From the NCBI GenBank assembly GCA_937888775.1, contig CALAQT010000379.1:1-20355 (forward strand): DNA of 20,355 bases, read 5' to 3'. The notes under the pieces are model-generated. The model was not told the origin of the DNA, ran no database searches, and was given only the letters and a program-made list of their open reading frames with translations. Of this stretch, positions 1-6,019 are shown in pieces (the stretch's first letter is position 1; each line of letters starts with the position of its first letter). This DNA comes from an uncultured Actinomycetes bacterium. GTDB lineage: Bacteria; Actinomycetota; Thermoleophilia; Solirubrobacterales; Solirubrobacteraceae. The translations under genes and the position numbers were made by a program.

Positions 1-49
1 GCGACCACCGAGATCTACACTCTTTCCCTACATGACGCTCTTCCGATCT
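1..49 (+). other. Illumina P5/universal adapter remnant (non-genomic)
   Basis: Bases 1-49 match the 3' 49 bases of the 58-base Illumina P5/TruSeq universal adapter, running from GCGACCACCG to the terminal TTCCGATCT, with a single mismatch at base 33 (T instead of C). The junction with genomic DNA lies between 49 and 50. The mismatch creates a false ATG at 32-34. Reading the adapter on the minus strand gives the well-known contaminant peptide ending RASCRERV. These bases should be trimmed and no gene should be called through them. Confidence 0.98.
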
Positions 50-139
50 GGGGCTTGTGCCGGCCGAGGGCTGCTTGGCCATGGCCTGGCCGGCGGCACG
101 CGCTCGCCGCGCGGCGGGGGTGACAGCGGATGGCGTCAT
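50..139 (-). CDS. Partial small protein in the FtsL position (N-terminal 30 codons only)
   Basis: An ATG at 139-137 overlaps the rsmH TGA (138-136) in an ATGA arrangement, the usual sign of translational coupling. The frame stays open for exactly 30 codons until the adapter junction at base 50. It reads as an Ala/Arg/Pro-rich, cytoplasm-like N-terminus (begins MTPSAVTPAARRARAAGQ). In the conserved division and cell wall cluster the gene after rsmH is normally ftsL or an FtsL-like small membrane protein with a basic, disordered N-terminus, so position and composition fit. No transmembrane segment is reached before the cut, so identity rests on synteny alone. The rest of the gene is missing because the contig ends. 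Confidence 0.55.
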
Positions 140-1083
140 GTCGTTGGGACCTCCAGCTTGCGGGCGGCGCGCAGGTGCGCGGACTTGGACCTGGGGTTCG
201 CGGCGACTTCGCCCGGTGTCGGAGCCACAGCACGGCGGGTGAGAAGCTCGGCCTCGGGCTCGTGCCCGCAGACGCAGATGGGCAGCTCAGGCGGGCATAC
301 GCATCCGCGCGCGCGAGCGGCCAGGAAGCGCTTGACCCGCCGATCCTCCAATGAGTGAAACGAGATCGCCGCCAACCGTCCGCCGGGGGCGAGCACTTCC
401 CATGCGGCCGGCAGCGCTTCATCGAGCTGGGTCAGCTCGTCGTTGACGGCGATCCGCAGTGCCTGAAAGGTGCGTCGGGCCGGATGGCCTCCGGCGAACT
501 GGGCCGGGATCGGCACCGCCGCCTTGATCGCGTCGACCAGCTGCTGGGTGCAGGTGAGCTCATCGCGTGCGCGCAGTGCGACGATCGTGTGCGCGATCCG
601 CGACGCGTATCGCTCCTCGCCGTACTCGCGCAGCAGGCGCGCCAGCCGCCGCTCCTCCCACGTGTTGACGATCTCCTCGGCGGTCAGGTCCTGTTCGGGA
701 TCCATTCGCATGTCAAGGGGTGCGTCGTAGGCGTAGGAGAAGCCGCGTGACCAGGTGTCGACCTGCATCGAGGACATCCCCAGATCGAGATAGACGAGAT
801 CGGCCTGCAGGCGCTCGTCGTGGAGCTCGGTCAGTGCGGTGACGAAGTCAGCGCGGATGAACCGCGTCTGGCACGAGACCTCCGCCGCCAGCGAGGCGAA
901 GCGCTCCTCGGCCAGCGGGTCGCGGTCGATGCCGATCAGCGTTCCAGCCGGACCGATCCGGTCCGCGATCAGTCGCGCGTGGCCGCCACCGCCGACCGTG
1001 CAGTCGATCGCGATCTCGCCGGCACGCGGATCGAGCAGCTCGATCAGCTCGCCGGCGAGGACCGGGGTGTGCGTCCTGGTCAT
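136..1083 (-). CDS. rsmH: 16S rRNA (cytosine-1402 N4)-methyltransferase RsmH (MraW)
   Basis: RsmH uses S-adenosylmethionine to methylate N4 of C1402 in 16S rRNA, fine-tuning the ribosomal P site. The 315-residue product has the expected length and starts with the family signature THTPVLAGELIELL. The SAM-binding glycine loop DCTVGGGGHA is at about residues 27-36, followed by GIDRDPLA, YLDLGMSSMQ, the GEERYASRIA block and FHSLEDRRVKRF. Near the C-terminus is the cysteine-rich segment CVCPPELPICVCG, typical of actinobacterial RsmH. The ATG at 1083 sits one base after the mraZ stop (TGA-C-ATG), implying coupling. A TTG at 1101 would add six residues and overlap mraZ, and is less likely. Its stop overlaps the start of the next, truncated gene. 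Confidence 0.97.
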   Translation of the reverse strand: MTRTHTPVLAGELIELLDPRAGEIAIDCTVGGGGHARLIADRIGPAGTLIGIDRDPLAEERFASLAAEVSCQTRFIRADFVTALTELHDERLQADLVYLDLGMSSMQVDTWSRGFSYAYDAPLDMRMDPEQDLTAEEIVNTWEERRLARLLREYGEERYASRIAHTIVALRARDELTCTQQLVDAIKAAVPIPAQFAGGHPARRTFQALRIAVNDELTQLDEALPAAWEVLAPGGRLAAISFHSLEDRRVKRFLAARARGCVCPPELPICVCGHEPEAELLTRRAVAPTPGEVAANPRSKSAHLRAARKLEVPTT

Positions 1084-1084
1084 G

Positions 1085-1537
1085 TCAAGCAGTGTCGCCA
1101 AGGCTCGCTGCGATGTCGGGGATGCGGGTCAACAGTTCCTCGAAGTTCTCCGCGTAGCGCGCGCGATCCCAGACCTCCAGGCATTCGCCTGAGCCGGTGA
1201 CGACGACTTCCTTATCGAGGCCGGCGTACTTCATCAGGTGGCTGGGGATCATCACGCGGTTGGCCGCATCGAGTTCGGTGTCAAACGAGGTGTTGAAGAA
1301 GAAGCGCTTGAGCTCGCGGGCCTTGGTCGAGACGGGATTGAGGCCGGCCAGCGTCGAGGTGGTGAACGCGTCGTATTCCTCCGGGGTCCAGATCGCGACC
1401 GTGCGCGGGGCGCCGGCCTCCAGCTCGTTGGAGGCGGCCAGCACGACGCCGCTGGCCAGGGCCCCGCGGAACTTGGCGGGGATGGTCAGTCGGTGTTTCG
1501 CGTCGAGCGCGTGTTCGAAGGTTCCGCGGAAGGTCAA
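1085..1537 (-). CDS. mraZ: Transcriptional regulator MraZ
   Basis: MraZ is an AbrB-like DNA-binding protein that forms a ring and controls the division and cell wall cluster, including its own promoter. The 150-residue product carries both family repeats: LDAKHRLTIPAKFR (residues 11-24) and LDAANRVMIPSHL (89-101), each with the DxxxR motif (D12/R16 and D90/R94). The start is a TTG at 1537-1535. No in-frame ATG or GTG is available because a TGA lies at 1546-1544. The upstream AGAAC stretch gives only a weak ribosome site. It is the first gene of the cluster mraZ-rsmH-(ftsL). Its promoter region (1620-1675) has phased GTGG boxes and its leader has a long stem-loop, so both autorepression and post-transcriptional control are plausible. 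Confidence 0.96.
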   Translation of the reverse strand: MTFRGTFEHALDAKHRLTIPAKFRGALASGVVLAASNELEAGAPRTVAIWTPEEYDAFTTSTLAGLNPVSTKARELKRFFFNTSFDTELDAANRVMIPSHLMKYAGLDKEVVVTGSGECLEVWDRARYAENFEELLTRIPDIAASLGDTA

Positions 1538-1565
1538 GGGTTCTCATGGAGCGGAGCGAAACTCT

Positions 1566-1608
1566 GAACCCGGGTGGCTGGGTGGGAGGAGCCCTGCCAC
1601 CCGGGTTC
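1566..1608 (-). promoter_or_regulatory. Perfect 13-bp stem-loop in the mraZ leader
   Basis: GAACCCGGGTGGC at 1566-1578 and its exact reverse complement GCCACCCGGGTTC at 1596-1608 can pair as a 13-bp stem around a 17-base loop. In the mraZ transcript the loop is pyrimidine-rich and contains CTCCTCCC, complementary to a Shine-Dalgarno core. The structure lies between the predicted transcription start (about 1616) and the TTG start at 1537. There is no U-tract after it, so it is probably not an intrinsic terminator. An RNA leader structure is the simplest reading. Confidence 0.6.
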
Positions 1609-1619
1609 CGCATGCGAGC

Positions 1620-1675
1620 GCCACAATAACCCACGCTCTCCCACAATGCAAGCCAACTGTCACCTTCCGTCCCAC
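1620..1675 (-). promoter_or_regulatory. mraZ promoter with 10-bp-phased GTGG (MraZ) boxes
   Basis: On the minus strand, GTGG starts at 1644, 1634 and 1624, exactly 10 bp apart (GTGGG, GTGGG, GTGGC). A further GTGGG lies at 1675-1671. MraZ is known to bind direct repeats of a TGGG-type box with about one helical turn of spacing, upstream of its own gene. The boxes overlap a candidate promoter, TTGCAT (1651-1646), 17 bases, then TATTGT (1628-1623), so bound MraZ would cover the spacer and the -10 element. The predicted start is near 1616, giving a leader of about 80 bases. The rest of the 370-base gap (1676-1907) shows nothing I can support. Confidence 0.72.
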
Positions 1676-1907
1676 CGCGGCCGCGTTCGGTCACCCGGGC
1701 AGCCGGAAACGCCCGCCGGCATTGGGATTCGGCGGTGGGAGGGCGTGCCTAGAACATTCGTCCACAAGCGCACGATTTGCTGCAGCCCGCGCGTCCGCAA
1801 GCCGGCTTGCACCAGCGGTCCACTTCCGTCCGGACCGTGTGCCTGGGCGGGTTGCCGCTGGGCCGCCACGAGGCGGGCCGGCAAGGCAGGGCCCCATGCC
1901 GGCGAGG

Positions 1908-2741
1908 TCAGATCCTACGACTGCTCGAGCCGCGCAGACGTGCCACCCACACCGGCGCTCCCTCGCCCGTCTCACGTAGCTGAGCCAGCCTGCGGTTCGG
2001 CGGCTGGCCCGCCCCTGGGACGGCGAGCAATTCCAGCACGAGCCGGGCGCCGCGCTCGCTCGGCGCTGAGGCCAGGTCGCCGCCGTGCGCCCGTGCCACG
2101 CTTCTGGCGATCGCCAGCCCGCGGCCGCGCCGACCGCGGCCACCACGAGCCCAGCCGGCCAGCTCGGCGACCGGTGCCGGCAGGCCGGGACCATCGTCGA
2201 GCACTTCTATCCGCGCTCCGCGATCGGTCGCGGTCCCGCGCGCCTGGATCGTCGCTCCCCCGTGCTCGATCGCGTTGGCGATCAGATTCCCCGTCGCCTG
2301 CGCGAGGCGGATCCGGTCGCCCCACACCCGCCGCGCGTCGCCTGACCACGCGACGCTGAGCTCGGCACCGGCCCGGATCGCGCGCGGGCGCCAGGCCTCG
2401 ACGGAGTCGGCCAGCAGCTGCGCCAGATCGACGGGCTCACAGCTGCCCAGCACCCGGGGGCGACGGCGCGCAGCGGCCAGACGCGTGGCGGCCAGATCAT
2501 CCAGCGCCAGCGACGCCCGTCCGAGCTCCAGGTCAATGGCCCGCAGGCGGGCCGGCGTGAGCTCGCCGCCGGCGGACCCGAGCTCGAGCCCGAGCCTCAC
2601 CGCGGAGAGTGGGCCTCGCAGCTCGTGGCAGGCCCGGGCCACGGCCTCCATCCGCACCCGCCGCGAGTGACCGACGATCAGCGCGGCGGCGGTGCCGAGC
2701 ACCGCCCCGGTCCACGCGGCGAGCGCTCCGGCATCGATCAC
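1908..2741 (-). CDS. Short sensorless two-component histidine kinase
   Basis: A 277-residue kinase expected to autophosphorylate and pass phosphate to the response regulator encoded just upstream. The GTG at 2741 overlaps the TGA of that gene (GTGA), so the pair is coupled; longer in-frame readings run back through the regulator gene and are not real. It has one N-terminal hydrophobic helix (about residues 6-24) and no periplasmic or PAS/HAMP sensor. The HisKA H-box is ACHELRGPLSAVRL with H39 as phospho-acceptor. The HATPase domain follows, with N-box NLIANAIEHGG, G1 DDGPGLP and a Gly/Arg-rich G2 ending RGRGLAIARSVARAHGGDL. The position four residues after the His is Gly instead of the usual Thr/Asn needed for phosphatase activity in many HisKA kinases. 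A tail of about 30 residues without recognised domain follows. The signal is unknown. Confidence 0.9.
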   Translation of the reverse strand: MIDAGALAAWTGAVLGTAAALIVGHSRRVRMEAVARACHELRGPLSAVRLGLELGSAGGELTPARLRAIDLELGRASLALDDLAATRLAAARRRPRVLGSCEPVDLAQLLADSVEAWRPRAIRAGAELSVAWSGDARRVWGDRIRLAQATGNLIANAIEHGGATIQARGTATDRGARIEVLDDGPGLPAPVAELAGWARGGRGRRGRGLAIARSVARAHGGDLASAPSERGARLVLELLAVPGAGQPPNRRLAQLRETGEGAPVWVARLRGSSSRRI

Positions 2742-3457
2742 GGTTCGACGCCTCCATCGATCAGTCGGTACCCGACACCCCAGACGTTGACAATGAACCG
2801 GCCCTCGCCCACGGCGAGCTTTTTGCGCAGCCGCGCGGCGTGAGCGTCGAGAGTACGCGTGGTCCCGAGTGACTGAAAGCCCCACACCCCGCGCAGCAGC
2901 TCCTCGCGCGTGAACACACGCGTCGGCTCGGCGGCCAGCGCCCGCAGCAGCGCGAACTCCTTCTTCGACAGGGCCACCGGCTCGCCGTCGAGCCACACCT
3001 GGCGCCCGAGCGGGTCGAGCTCCAGCGGTCCGACGCGCACCCTCCCGCATTCCGGTCGCTGACGCGCTCGGCGAAGCAGAGCGGTGATCCGCGCGCGCAG
3101 CTCTGCGTAACTGAACGGTTTGATCACGTAGTCGTCACAGCCGCGTTCAAAGCCGCGCATGCGGTCAAGCTCGGCGGCCCGTCCAGAGACGACCAGCAGC
3201 GGCAGTTCAGGGTCGATCCGGCCGGCCAGGCGATCGGCGTCGCGGACCTCGCGCAGCAGCTCGAGCCCGTCGCGGTCCGGCAGGCCGAGGTCGATGATCG
3301 CCAGATCGATCGATCCGCCGGCCAGCAGGCGCCTTGCCTCGCCGGCCGTCTCGGCCTCCAGCGGCTCAAAGCCGTCCGCCGACAGGTTGTCGGCCAGGAA
3401 GGTGCGGGTCACGCGGTGATCTTCGACCACCAGGATCGTCGCGGGCCTTGGTTGCAT
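2738..3457 (-). CDS. OmpR/PhoB-family response regulator
   Basis: A 239-residue DNA-binding response regulator, partner of the kinase that overlaps its stop codon. The receiver domain (about residues 6-125) has the acidic pocket VVEDH (E12, D13), phospho-acceptor D56 in IIDLGLPDRDG, the switch Ser in LLVVSGR and the conserved Lys in VIKPFSYAEL. The C-terminal winged helix (about 145-235) shows LSKKEFALLRALAAEPTRVFTREELL, the recognition helix TRTLDAHAARLRKKL and the wing VWGVGYRLI. Start ATG at 3457. It is divergent from an unrecognised gene at 3544, with an 86-base intergenic region containing a small CCCCG-C-CGGGG palindrome (3469-3479). Its regulon cannot be told from the sequence. Confidence 0.95.
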   Translation of the reverse strand: MQPRPATILVVEDHRVTRTFLADNLSADGFEPLEAETAGEARRLLAGGSIDLAIIDLGLPDRDGLELLREVRDADRLAGRIDPELPLLVVSGRAAELDRMRGFERGCDDYVIKPFSYAELRARITALLRRARQRPECGRVRVGPLELDPLGRQVWLDGEPVALSKKEFALLRALAAEPTRVFTREELLRGVWGFQSLGTTRTLDAHAARLRKKLAVGEGRFIVNVWGVGYRLIDGGVEP

Positions 3458-3543
3458 GGCCTACTGATCCCCGCCGGGGCCGATATCCGCCCCCCGTTCT
3501 GCAACATCCTTTTCAGGGCCTGGGCGGAGAAGGAATCCCCCAT

Positions 3544-4017
3544 ATGATCCCGACGCTGATGTACCGACGCGGCAACTACAGCTCGGGCGACGACTTCGTG
3601 CTCGAGTATGGCGAACTGCGCTTCACGTTCAACGAGCGCGACTTCCGCGAACGATGCGAGCAGGCTGCGCGCAAGCTCGGGTTCCTGCGCGGCGCGGTGG
3701 AGGAGGACGAGGCCGAGGACCTGATCAACCTGGTCGTCAACGGCGAGGTGACCGATCCTGCCTCGGCCCTCGGCGAGCACGTCAACGAGTGCTGGCCTGA
3801 GCTGGTGGGATCCTCCGAGCGCTCGCTGGTCCACTGGCTGCGGCGGCTGATCTTTCGCAGCGCCTGGCTCGATCAGCGCGTCAAGGAGGGCGAGCTCGAC
3901 GTCGCCTTCGACGAGGACAGCAGCGCGTTCGTCTACATCCAGCCCGATCGCGGGAACGAGCCAATCGAGCTCGCGCGCGAGCCGAGTTGGAACCGCGTCG
4001 CATACGTCCGCCGTTAG
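3544..4017 (+). CDS. Unrecognised acidic 157-residue protein
   Basis: I do not recognise a family. The ATG at 3544 is preceded by a strong ribosome site, GGAGAAGGAA at 3526-3535, with suitable spacing. Longer in-frame readings would run antisense into the response regulator gene and lack support. The product is rich in Glu/Asp (for example VEEDEAEDL and FDEDSS), has no signal peptide or membrane helix and only one or two cysteines, so it is probably cytosolic. The middle (FRERCEQAARKLGFLRGAVEEDEAEDLINLV) looks helical. It stands alone, divergent from the two-component pair and convergent with the deacetylase, separated from the latter by a hairpin terminator. Codon use matches its neighbours. 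Confidence 0.82.
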   Translation: MIPTLMYRRGNYSSGDDFVLEYGELRFTFNERDFRERCEQAARKLGFLRGAVEEDEAEDLINLVVNGEVTDPASALGEHVNECWPELVGSSERSLVHWLRRLIFRSAWLDQRVKEGELDVAFDEDSSAFVYIQPDRGNEPIELAREPSWNRVAYVRR

Positions 4018-4040
4018 CTAGTTTGACCAATGTCCAGCCA

Positions 4041-4067
4041 GGCCAATCGCCCCCAGGGCGACTGGCC
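4041..4067. terminator. Hairpin between convergent genes (likely bidirectional terminator)
   Basis: GGCCAATCGCCC (4041-4052) can pair with GGGCGACTGGCC (4056-4067) across a three-base CCA loop, giving a 12-position stem with one A/C mismatch. It lies in the 78-base gap between the plus-strand gene ending at 4017 and the minus-strand gene ending at 4096, as expected for a shared terminator. No long T-tract follows on either strand. Confidence 0.55.
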
Positions 4068-4095
4068 CAATTGAAACGCCGCCAGGCGATTCAAC

Positions 4096-5067
4096 CTAGC
4101 CGCCGCCTCCAGCCAGTGCGCCGATGTTCTGATTGGCCGGCGCCGGATTGTCCGCCAACAATCTGGGGATCGTGACCAGCTTGTAGCCGCGCGCCTTGAG
4201 CTCGGAGATGATCTTGGGCAGCGCGGCCACGGTTTCTGAGCGGTTGCCGCCGGCGTCGTGCATCAGGATGATGGCTCCAGGCCTGGCGCCCGAGACCGCC
4301 CGGCTGACGATCGTCGCCACGCCGGGCTCCAGATAGTCGCTGGTGTCCACGGTCCACAGGACCATCAGCATCCCGTACTTCTTCAGCAGCTTGAGCGTCG
4401 TCGCGTTCCACAGGCCGTAGGGCGGCCGGAACAGGCGCGGGAACGGCGCCCCGTAGTCGCCGATCCGCGAGGTCTCCTGAAGCAGCTGAGCCTGCTGGGC
4501 CTTACGCGACAACTGCGACATCGGGGCGTGGGTCTCGGTGTGGTCGCCGATCGGGAAGCCGGCGGCGACAACGTCGCTGGTGCCGGCGTGGAAGTAGCCC
4601 TCCTCCACCCCGACCTCAAAGAACGTGCCGGGGACGTGGGCGCGTCTCAGCGCAGCCACCACCTGGGGCGTGTAAGGGCCAGGGCCGTCGTCGAAACTCA
4701 GCGCGATCTCACGGTGCTGGGCACCGGCGACCCGCACGTACGGCGTGTGGGCGAGCGTTCGAGTGATCGCCGCATTCTCGGCCGCGGATTGCGCGGCCAG
4801 CAATGAGCCGGCCCCGGTTCCGGCGAGCGTCTGAAGCTTGCTGAAATAGCCGTCTGACGTCACTATGGCTCGGTGCACGCTGGCGGTTCCGCCGCCGGCT
4901 CCCACCGCCACGCCGAGGATCAGGGCGACCCCCGCCAGCACCGCGAGCGCGGTCGCCCGGCGTCGGCGATGGTGGACCAGGACGCCGGGCTTCCGCCCCG
5001 CGGGAGCACCTCCCGCGGGAGTGCGCGGGCGCGACCGATCGCCGAGTGCGGTTGAGCTGTTGTCCAT
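4096..5067 (-). CDS. Membrane-anchored polysaccharide deacetylase (NodB/CE4 family)
   Basis: A CE4 metal-dependent deacetylase expected to remove N- or O-acetyl groups from an extracellular polysaccharide or peptidoglycan. The 323-residue product has a basic, proline-rich cytoplasmic N-terminus, one membrane helix (about residues 38-58) and an outward-facing NodB domain (about 118-300). All five catalytic motifs are present: SFDDGPG (D126, D127), HTETH (H176, H180), RPPYG (from R214), WTVDTSDY (D241, D244) and LMHD (H270, D271). I chose the ATG at 5067. An in-frame GTG at 5127 with a nearby AGGGG would add 20 residues and cannot be excluded. It is divergent from the polyprenol mannose synthase, suggesting a role in the same envelope glycan. 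The C-terminus ends in a Gly-rich tail. Confidence 0.93.
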   Translation of the reverse strand: MDNSSTALGDRSRPRTPAGGAPAGRKPGVLVHHRRRRATALAVLAGVALILGVAVGAGGGTASVHRAIVTSDGYFSKLQTLAGTGAGSLLAAQSAAENAAITRTLAHTPYVRVAGAQHREIALSFDDGPGPYTPQVVAALRRAHVPGTFFEVGVEEGYFHAGTSDVVAAGFPIGDHTETHAPMSQLSRKAQQAQLLQETSRIGDYGAPFPRLFRPPYGLWNATTLKLLKKYGMLMVLWTVDTSDYLEPGVATIVSRAVSGARPGAIILMHDAGGNRSETVAALPKIISELKARGYKLVTIPRLLADNPAPANQNIGALAGGGG

Positions 5068-5134
5068 CGGAATTCCCGCGACGACATGATGCCGCCTTCC
5101 CCTGATCGACGCAGCGCGGCACTCCACCCGCCCC

Positions 5135-5155
5135 TACCATTACGCTCCCTGGCCG
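5135..5155 (+). promoter_or_regulatory. TANNNT -10-like element, leaderless start of the mannose synthase gene
   Basis: TACGCT (5141-5146) ends nine bases before the ATG at 5156, and TACCAT (5135-5140) lies directly upstream. No Shine-Dalgarno is visible in front of the ATG. Transcription would therefore begin at or very near the start codon. Confidence 0.5.
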
Positions 5156-5944
5156 ATGAGCGCAGCGATTTGGCTGGTAATCCCCACCTACAACGAGGCC
5201 GAGAACCTCGAGCGGATCGTGCACGCCGCACTCACTGAGCTCCAGCGCGCGGCCGCCGACGATCACCGGATCCTGATCGTCGACGACAACTCACCGGACG
5301 GGACCGGAGCGATCGCCGATCAGCTCGTGGCCGCGCTGCCGGCGGTCGAGGTCCTGCATCGCTCGGCCAAGGGTGGCCTCGGCCAAGCGTATCTGGCCGG
5401 ATTCACCCTCGCGCTCAACGCCGGCGCCAAGCTGCTGATCGAGATGGACGCCGACTTCTCTCACGATCCGCGGTACTTGCCCGACCTGCTGGAGGCCGCC
5501 AAGAGCGCCGATCTGGTGCTGGGATCCCGCTATGTGCCGGGCGGTGGCGTGCGCGATTGGGGGTTGCTGCGACGGCTCATCAGCCGCGGCGGTGGCGCCT
5601 ATGCGCGCATGATCCTCGGCGTTTCAGTCAAGGACCTCACCGGGGGCTTCAAGTGCATCCGGCGGGAGGTTCTGGAGGCGATCGACCTGCCCTCGATTCG
5701 CGCCGAGGGCTACGTGTTCCAGATCGAGGTGACCTACCGGACGTTACTGGCCGGCTTCACCGTCAGAGAGGTACCGATCGTATTCTCCGATCGCCAGCTC
5801 GGCTCCAGCAAGATGTCGGCGCGAATCGCGCTCGAGGCGATGTGGCTGGTGCCGTCTCTGAAGCGCAACGCCCCCGCGGCCTTGGCCGCCGTCGCCCGCA
5901 ACAGCGGGACGCCGGTCACAACCGGGCCCCCTCCTGCCGGGTAG
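5156..5944 (+). CDS. Polyprenol monophosphomannose synthase (GT2, DPM1-like)
   Basis: Transfers mannose from GDP-mannose to a polyprenyl phosphate, giving the lipid-linked donor used by GT-C mannosyltransferases outside the membrane. The 262-residue GT-A fold shows VIPTYNEAENL (8-18), IVDDNSPDGT (41-50), the metal-binding MDADFSHDP (97-105), GSRYVPGG (123-130) and DLTGGFKCIRREVLE. There is no C-terminal membrane domain, as in the soluble catalytic subunit of actinobacterial Ppm1-type enzymes and eukaryotic DPM1. It is followed by a multi-spanning mannosyltransferase that would consume its product, which supports the assignment. There is no visible ribosome site; a TANNNT element nine bases upstream suggests a leaderless mRNA. 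The actual sugar is inferred from the family. Confidence 0.92.
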   Translation: MSAAIWLVIPTYNEAENLERIVHAALTELQRAAADDHRILIVDDNSPDGTGAIADQLVAALPAVEVLHRSAKGGLGQAYLAGFTLALNAGAKLLIEMDADFSHDPRYLPDLLEAAKSADLVLGSRYVPGGGVRDWGLLRRLISRGGGAYARMILGVSVKDLTGGFKCIRREVLEAIDLPSIRAEGYVFQIEVTYRTLLAGFTVREVPIVFSDRQLGSSKMSARIALEAMWLVPSLKRNAPAALAAVARNSGTPVTTGPPPAG

Positions 5945-5954
5945 TCGGCCTTCC

Positions 5955-5970
5955 TAACCTAACCTAATCT
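5955..5970 (+). promoter_or_regulatory. Tandem TAACCT/TAACCT/TAATCT block upstream of the GT-C gene
   Basis: Three hexamers fitting TANNNT (5955-5960, 5960-5965, 5965-5970) overlap by one base each with a 5-bp period in an otherwise GC-rich gap. They could provide alternative -10 elements for the gene starting at 6020, or be a chance short repeat. Confidence 0.3.
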
Positions 5971-6019
5971 CAACCTTGATCACACCGCATCCCGGTCGCA
6001 TCCGGGCATCCTCAGATCA

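Noticed and set aside
32..358. Plus-strand ORF of 108 codons opposite rsmH
   Set aside because: Its start codon is created by the adapter mismatch at base 33 and it runs antisense to rsmH.
1660..1884. 74-codon minus-strand ORF upstream of mraZ
   Set aside because: No ribosome site or family features; ends inside the promoter region. High-GC chance ORF.
1197..1979. 260-codon plus-strand ORF across mraZ and its upstream region
   Set aside because: Antisense to mraZ and the histidine kinase end; compositionally biased, no motifs, and overlaps the MraZ boxes.
2742..3050. N-terminal extension of the histidine kinase
   Set aside because: The extra 100 codons overlap the response regulator in another frame and are Arg/Ala-rich shadow sequence; the GTGA overlap start fits better.
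5955..5970. CCTAA repeat as a telomere-like element
   Set aside because: Only three imperfect copies inside an internal intergenic gap; no chromosome-end context.
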